In this document: positions 46,853 through 51,348 of the stretch, in pieces
Layout: the number at the start of each line of letters is the position of its first letter
Numbering within the stretch: position 1 is the stretch's first letter
Assembly (NCBI GenBank): GCA_039922875.1
Contig: JBDTDV010000014.1
Coordinates: 1-51,348 of the forward strand
DNA from: JBDTDV01 sp039922875
Lineage (GTDB): Bacteria; Actinomycetota; Actinomycetes; Actinomycetales; Microbacteriaceae
Length of the DNA stretch: 51,348 bases
Reading direction: 5' to 3'
Notes under the pieces: generated by a model
The model's database searches: none
Told to the model about the DNA's origin: nothing
Seen by the model: only the letters and a program-made list of their open reading frames with translations
Position numbers and translations under genes: made by a program

Positions 46853-47662
46853 CTAGCGGGAACTGATCGAGGCGAACTTCCGGACGCACAGCGGCACGAA
46901 CGCGACCAGCATCAGCACGATGCCCAGCAGCACGGTGAGAATGGGGTGCTGCATCGGCCAAATATCTGGCACCGGAACCGTTCCCACGTTGCCGAACAAT
47001 TCGCGCGCCGCCTGGACCAGCGCCGACACCGGGTTCCATTCGGCGAAGATCCGCAACGGCGTCGGCAGGGTGGCGCTCGGCACGAACGCGTTCGAGACGA
47101 AGGTCAGTGGGAACAGGATGATGAACGACGCGTTGTTGATCACCTCGGGACTCTGGACGCTCATCCCCAGCAACGCCATCACCCAACTGAACGCATAACT
47201 GAACAGGAGCAGCAGAGCGACACCGGCGAGGAACTCCGGCAGCGAGGAGTTCACTCGCCAACCCACTGCCAGCCCGGTACCCATCATGATCACCATGGAA
47301 ATGGTGTTCAATACCAGATCACTGTTCGTGCGGCCGATCAGGACCGCAGAAGAGTTCATCGGCAAGCTACGAAACCGGTCGATGATGCCGGATTTGAGGT
47401 CCTGGGCCATGGCCGCCCCAGAGAAGGTCGACCCGAAGACCACGGTCTGAGCGAAAATACCCGCCATCAGGAATTGCACATAATCGGTGCCCTGCACCTT
47501 GATCGCTCCGGCGTAGACCTGACTGAACAGCAGCACAAACATGATCGGCTGGATCACGGCGAAGACCAGCATGTCCGGAGAGCGTTTGATTTTGATCAGG
47601 TTGCGCTTTGTGATCGTCCAACCGTCGGAATACCACAACGCCAGCGCACTCGTCGTGGTCAT
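46853..47662 (-). CDS. ABC-2 type permease, DrrB-like
   Basis: The 269-residue protein has six hydrophobic helices in the ABC-2 pattern, with QPIMFVLLFSQVYAGAI and ESPEVINN-type loop sequences (SVQSPEVINNASFI) typical of DrrB. Coupled by ATGA to the ATPase gene. Likely exports a drug or lipid-like molecule; substrate unknown. Confidence 0.88.
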   Translation of the reverse strand: MTTTSALALWYSDGWTITKRNLIKIKRSPDMLVFAVIQPIMFVLLFSQVYAGAIKVQGTDYVQFLMAGIFAQTVVFGSTFSGAAMAQDLKSGIIDRFRSLPMNSSAVLIGRTNSDLVLNTISMVIMMGTGLAVGWRVNSSLPEFLAGVALLLLFSYAFSWVMALLGMSVQSPEVINNASFIILFPLTFVSNAFVPSATLPTPLRIFAEWNPVSALVQAARELFGNVGTVPVPDIWPMQHPILTVLLGIVLMLVAFVPLCVRKFASISSR

Positions 47663-48654
47663 TTCACTGCCTCCACATCCACCGTTTCCGAATCCCCCTC
47701 GGAACCCACCGTCCGACGCCCGGTGAGCCGGAGGAACACGTCGTCCAGGGTGGGTCGGCGCATCCCGGCATCGTGCAGGCCGATCCCGGCCGCGCTCAAT
47801 TCGGCCAAGGCGTGTTGCAGCGCGGTCGGGCCATCGGTAACGGCGACCTCGAGTCCGCGACCGTCGCCGGAGACCGCCGGATCCCCATCGCCGTGCCGGG
47901 CGAGGATGCCGCGGGCCGCGTCGCTGTCGGAGGCGTCGACGAGCGCGACCACCACCCGGTGCCCGCCAATCTGCGCCTTCAGCTGATCCGAGGTTCCTTC
48001 GGCGATGACTCGGCCGTCGTCGATCACCGCGATATCGTCGGCCAGCTGGTCGGCCTCTTCCAGATACTGCGTCGTGAGCAGCACCGTGGTGCCGTCGTTG
48101 ACCAGGTTCTTGATCACCTCCCACAGCGCCAGGCGACTGCGCGGGTCCAGCCCGGTGGTCGGCTCGTCGAGAAAGAGGATCTTCGGATTGATCACCAGGG
48201 CACCGGCGAGGTCGATCCGACGACGCATGCCGCCGGAGAAGCCCTTCACCGGTCGGTTACCCGCCGCGGTGAGCTCGAACACGTCGATGAGTTCGACCGC
48301 CCGGCGCCTGGCGGCAGCCCGGCCGAGATGGTACAGCCGGCCCACCATATCCAGGTTCTCGAAGCCGGTCAGATTCTCGTCGACCGCCGCGTATTGCCCG
48401 GAGACTCCGATGACCTTGCGAACCGACTTCGGGTCGCGCGCGACATCGATCCCATCGACGAGCGCCGTACCGGCGTCCGGTTTGATCAGCGTGGTCAGTA
48501 CCTTCACGGCTGTGGTCTTTCCCGCACCGTTGGGGCCAAGCAATGCCTTCACCGTGCCCTTGGGCACCGACAAGTCCAACCCGTCCAGCGCATGCACCGG
48601 GCCGCTTTTGGATCGATAGATTTTGGTCAAGCCCGTAGCCTGGATGATGGTCAT
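47659..48654 (-). CDS. ABC transporter ATP-binding protein, DrrA-like
   Basis: The 331-residue ATPase has GPNGAGKTT (40-48), FSGGMRRRIDLAGAL and LFLDEPTTGLD. The C-terminal region HDAGMRRPTLDDVFLRLTGRR is typical of DrrA-type subunits. ATG 48654 follows AAGGG; a start 10 codons earlier is less likely. Works with the permease below it. Confidence 0.92.
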   Translation of the reverse strand: MTIIQATGLTKIYRSKSGPVHALDGLDLSVPKGTVKALLGPNGAGKTTAVKVLTTLIKPDAGTALVDGIDVARDPKSVRKVIGVSGQYAAVDENLTGFENLDMVGRLYHLGRAAARRRAVELIDVFELTAAGNRPVKGFSGGMRRRIDLAGALVINPKILFLDEPTTGLDPRSRLALWEVIKNLVNDGTTVLLTTQYLEEADQLADDIAVIDDGRVIAEGTSDQLKAQIGGHRVVVALVDASDSDAARGILARHGDGDPAVSGDGRGLEVAVTDGPTALQHALAELSAAGIGLHDAGMRRPTLDDVFLRLTGRRTVGSEGDSETVDVEAVK

Positions 48655-48687
48655 CGGGGTTCCCTTGTAGGCGAGCGGCGGCACAAC

Positions 48688-49128
48688 TCAGCGTGTGTCG
48701 TGGTCCTCGAAAATCAGCGCTGTCTTAGTGTCGCGGATGAACGGAATCGACTGCAACTCATCGAGCACAACCCGGCGCAGATCTTCGTTGTCACGGGCGC
48801 GGACCAGCAGTAGCACGTCGAAGTCGCCGCCGACCAGCGCGATGTGCTCGACCTCGGGGATCCGCTCCAGGGTCCCGCGCAACTGCAGCCAGGACGCCTG
48901 CTCCACCCGCAGGGTGACATAGGCGCTGGAGGCCTTGCCGAGTTTGACCGGGTCGGCCTTGGCCGTGAATCCGGTGATCACGCCGTCGGCGATCAACCGA
49001 TTCAGCCGGGCATAGGCGTTGGCGCGTGAAATGTGCGCCGCCGCCGCGACCGCGCTGATCGACGCCCTCCCGTCGCGCAGCAGCTCGGCGACGATGCGCT
49101 CGTCAGCGGGATCTAACGGGGGTTCCAT
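48688..49128 (-). CDS. Lrp/AsnC-family regulator
   Basis: The 146-residue protein has an N-terminal winged helix (DPADERIVAELLRDGRASISA, then HISRANAYARLNRL) and a C-terminal RAM domain (YVTLRVEQ, LVGGDFDVLLLVRA). It is divergent from the 2-oxoacid dehydrogenase genes, as BkdR-like regulators are, so it probably senses branched-chain amino acids and controls that operon. ATG 49128 is used; GTG 49146 is possible. Confidence 0.9.
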   Translation of the reverse strand: MEPPLDPADERIVAELLRDGRASISAVAAAAHISRANAYARLNRLIADGVITGFTAKADPVKLGKASSAYVTLRVEQASWLQLRGTLERIPEVEHIALVGGDFDVLLLVRARDNEDLRRVVLDELQSIPFIRDTKTALIFEDHDTR

Positions 49129-49316
49129 CCGTCCAGTTCTCCTCACGCCCAGTGGAATGCTTTCAGACAGTTTGACACAGCCTCCGCTGCTGATGCGCGG
49201 ATCGTCTCAGAAGTGTGGCACTGCTGGCGCAGCCGGTCTCGAAGAGCCATCCTGGATGAGAAGTACCGTCTTGCTTCAGTGTGAATTCAGTTGGGCCCTA
49301 ATTCAATGGAGAACAG
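49129..49316. promoter_or_regulatory. Divergent Lrp/oxoacid dehydrogenase regulatory region
   Basis: The 188 bp hold both promoters. Near the dehydrogenase start lie two AT-rich blocks, GTGAATTCA and CTAATTCAA, 20 bp apart, of the kind Lrp proteins bind. GGAG lies five bases before ATG 49317. A TTGACA at 49171 has no clear -10. Confidence 0.5.
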
Positions 49317-50438
49317 ATGAATCGCCCCGATCTCGCGCTGCTACCCGGCGAGACACCGGTGCAGTTGATCGACGCCGAAGGCGCCGTGCACGCCGATCCC
49401 CGATACCCGCTGCCGCAGCTGGAGGCGCTCACCGACGGCTATCGGCTCTTGGTCGCCGCCCGCCGGGTCAACGACGAGGCAAGCATGATCGTGCGGCAGG
49501 GCGGGCTCGCGGTGTACCCGTCGTCGCACGGTCAGGAGGCCTGCCAGGTCGCCGCCGCTCTCGCGCTCCGTGAGCAGGACTGGATGTTTCCCACCTACCG
49601 CGATTCGGCGGCGATTCTGGCCAGGGGAGTCGATCCTGTGCAGGCCTTCGTGTTGTTGCACGGCGATTGGCACTGCGGTTACGACCCGAACCAGTACCAC
49701 GTCGCGCCGGCATCCACCCCGCTGGCCACCCAGCTGGTGCACGCGGCCGGCTTCGCTCACGCCGCCCGGTTGCGCGGCGAGGACACCGTGGTGCTGGCCA
49801 TGTGCGGCGACGGTGCCACCAGCGAGGGCGACTTCCATGAGGCGATGAATTTCGCAGCGGTGTTCCATCTCCCGGTCGTCTTCCTGGTGCAGAACAACCG
49901 GTACGCCATCTCGGTGCCGCTGTCCCGGCAGAGCATCGCCCCGTCGCTGGCGCACAAGGCGATCGGATACGGGATGCCGGGCATCAGGGTGGACGGAAAC
50001 GATTTCGCCGCGGTGCTGGCGGTGTTGCGGGATGCCGTGGCCGGCGCCCGCGACGGCGGCGGACCCACCCTGGTGGAGGCGCACACCTACCGGATGCAGG
50101 CCCACACCAACGCCGACGATGCCACCCGCTATCGGGACGCGGCCGAGGTGCAGGAGTGGGCGGGCCGGGATCCGCTGACCCGGCTGCGCGAGTATCTCGT
50201 CTCGGCCAGCGCGCTCTCCCCCGGCGACGAGGCGGAGTTCGCGGCACAGGCCGAGCGGATCGCCGAGCGACTGCGCGACTGGGTGAGCCGGGAAGTCGAG
50301 CCGACGGCATCCGACCTTTTCGATTACGTCTATGCGGCGCGCACGCCGCAATTGGATGCGCAACGTGCGATGCTGACCGACGAGCTGCGTCGCAGCGAGG
50401 ATGCCGACGCGCACGAATCGGCCACGGAAGGAGCCTGA
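49317..50438 (+). CDS. 2-oxoacid dehydrogenase E1 component, alpha subunit (BCKDH-like)
   Basis: The 373-residue protein has the thiamine-diphosphate motif GDGATSEGDFHEAMNF ... NN (164-166, 193-194) and LSRQS in the phosphorylation-loop position. It decarboxylates branched-chain 2-oxo acids or pyruvate. The Lrp neighbour favours branched chains. The beta subunit follows one base after the stop. Confidence 0.9.
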   Translation: MNRPDLALLPGETPVQLIDAEGAVHADPRYPLPQLEALTDGYRLLVAARRVNDEASMIVRQGGLAVYPSSHGQEACQVAAALALREQDWMFPTYRDSAAILARGVDPVQAFVLLHGDWHCGYDPNQYHVAPASTPLATQLVHAAGFAHAARLRGEDTVVLAMCGDGATSEGDFHEAMNFAAVFHLPVVFLVQNNRYAISVPLSRQSIAPSLAHKAIGYGMPGIRVDGNDFAAVLAVLRDAVAGARDGGGPTLVEAHTYRMQAHTNADDATRYRDAAEVQEWAGRDPLTRLREYLVSASALSPGDEAEFAAQAERIAERLRDWVSREVEPTASDLFDYVYAARTPQLDAQRAMLTDELRRSEDADAHESATEGA

Positions 50439-50439
50439 A

Positions 50440-51348
50440 ATGACTCTCCTGCAACCACGACGCGCCGATACCCGGACGACTGCGCCCGCAGCATCGCGGG
50501 CCGCCGGCACCACCATGACCATGGCCGCAGCGCTCAATCGCGCCCTGGCCGACGCGCTGGCCGCCGACCCGGCGGTGGTGATCTTCGGCGAGGACGTCGG
50601 GACGCTTGGCGGGGTCTTTCGGATCACCGACGGCCTGACCGCACGCTTTGGTGAGGACCGGTGTTTTGATACCCCGCTGGCCGAGGCCGGCATCGTCGGC
50701 TCGGCGGTCGGCATGGCGATGAACGGCATGCGTCCGGTGGTCGAGTTGCAGTTCGATGCGTTCGCGCTGCCGGCCTTCGAGCAGATCGTGGACCACGTCG
50801 CGAAGATGGGCAACCGCACCAAGGGGGCGGTGCGCCTGCCGATGGTGATCAGGATTCCGTACGGCGGCGGGATCGGCGGCGTCGAGCACCACAGCGACTC
50901 GTCCGAAGCCTATTACGCACACACGCCCGGACTGACCGTTGTCGCGCCGGCCACGCCGCAGGATGCCTACGGCCTGCTCCGGGCCGCCATCGCGTTTGCC
51001 GATCCGGTCGTCTTCCTCGAGCCGAAGCGGTTGTACTGGGTCAAAGGCGTTGTGGATACTTCGGCTCCGCTGCCGCGGATCGGCTCGGCGCGCGTTGTGC
51101 GCGAGGGCAGCGACGTTACCCTGATCGCCTACGGGCCGAGCGTTCCCATTGCGCTTCAGTCCGCCGAGGCGGCCGAGGCCGAGGGGCGCAGCATCGGCGT
51201 GGTAGATCTGCGCAGCATCGTCCCGTTCGACGATGAGACCGTCTGCGCCGCCGTGCGGATGACCGGCCGCGCCGTGGTGGTGGCCGAGGCACCCGGCTTT
51301 GCCAGTGTCGCCTCGGAAATCGCCGCCCGGGTCTGCGAGCAGTGCTTC
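50440..51348 (+). CDS. 2-oxoacid dehydrogenase E1 component, beta subunit (partial)
   Basis: From ATG 50440 (AAGGAG six bases upstream) 303 codons run to the window edge without a stop. The chain has an extra, disordered 20-residue N-terminus, GEDVG(T)LGGVFR, then PYGGGIGGVEHHSDSSEAYYAHTPG, EPKRLYW and SIVPFDDETV, all E1 beta landmarks. It forms the alpha2beta2 E1 with the gene before it; an E2 would be expected beyond the edge. Confidence 0.93.
   Translation, partial: MTLLQPRRADTRTTAPAASRAAGTTMTMAAALNRALADALAADPAVVIFGEDVGTLGGVFRITDGLTARFGEDRCFDTPLAEAGIVGSAVGMAMNGMRPVVELQFDAFALPAFEQIVDHVAKMGNRTKGAVRLPMVIRIPYGGGIGGVEHHSDSSEAYYAHTPGLTVVAPATPQDAYGLLRAAIAFADPVVFLEPKRLYWVKGVVDTSAPLPRIGSARVVREGSDVTLIAYGPSVPIALQSAEAAEAEGRSIGVVDLRSIVPFDDETVCAAVRMTGRAVVVAEAPGFASVASEIAARVCEQCF

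Noticed and set aside
49341..50822. Minus-strand open frame of 493 codons across the E1 alpha and beta genes
   Set aside because: Overlaps two clear coding genes and shows no domain.

Overview
The window comes from a high-GC actinobacterium, most likely a member of the Microbacteriaceae. The basis is the gene content (a DUF7882-type small protein, a TetR-type PaaR, a DUF559-type nuclease, a DEAD-box helicase with a long RG-rich N-terminus), frequent ATGA/GTGA start-stop overlaps, and several apparently leaderless genes with a TANNNT box 6-8 nt before the start codon. No tRNA, rRNA, CRISPR array, insertion sequence or integrase was seen.

Positions 1-12.9 kb are a surface-polysaccharide locus in two divergent arms around a 357-bp gene-free region (3612-3968). 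The left arm (minus strand) encodes a Wzz-like chain-length protein, an O-antigen ligase/polymerase-like protein, a GT2 glycosyltransferase and the start of a MOP-family flippase that leaves the window. The right arm (plus strand) encodes a GT2 enzyme, a hexapeptide-repeat acetyltransferase and a second GT2 enzyme, then a terminator-like hairpin. After this comes an unusual acylation module: a fatty acyl-AMP ligase (FAAL), an acyl carrier protein with its own promoter, a WS/DGAT-type acyltransferase, an Sfp-type phosphopantetheinyl transferase, a GT-B glycosyltransferase coupled to it, and a lipoprotein alpha/beta hydrolase. The likely role is to activate a fatty acid, load it on the ACP and transfer it to a glycan or glycolipid without any polyketide synthase. 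This is the best candidate here for an undescribed system.

Positions 12.9-30.4 kb hold mostly housekeeping and accessory genes: a baeRF-like protein, a GlcD-type FAD oxidase, a large acyl-CoA dehydrogenase/oxidase, a cupin, a DUF1697 protein, a DUF559-type nuclease flanked by two related palindromes, recQ, a copper cluster (membrane protein, YcnI, CopC), an EamA transporter, the DEAD-box helicase and a YtrA-type GntR/ABC operon whose promoter and operator can be read base by base.

Positions 30.5-43.4 kb carry what looks like a complete phenylacetate catabolic set: paaABCDE plus a paaG-like gene (minus), paaI-paaK-paaR (plus) and paaJ-paaF-paaH-paaZ (minus), with a perfect palindromic PaaR-type operator at 35222-35237 and a degenerate one near 43427. 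PaaK makes phenylacetyl-CoA, PaaABCDE epoxidises it, PaaG isomerises the epoxide, PaaZ opens and oxidises the ring, and PaaF/H/J complete beta-oxidation.

Positions 43.5-51.3 kb encode a type II NADH dehydrogenase, a DUF7882 protein that appears to start at AUC, a leaderless small unknown gene, a ribokinase-like PfkB kinase, a DrrAB-like ABC exporter, and an Lrp/AsnC regulator divergent from a 2-oxoacid dehydrogenase E1 alpha/beta pair that runs off the right edge.

A recurring theme is short tandem duplications of 14-17 bp, both inside genes (in frame, 15 bp) and exactly over gene ends, where the stop codon itself is copied, together with long-armed intergenic palindromes.
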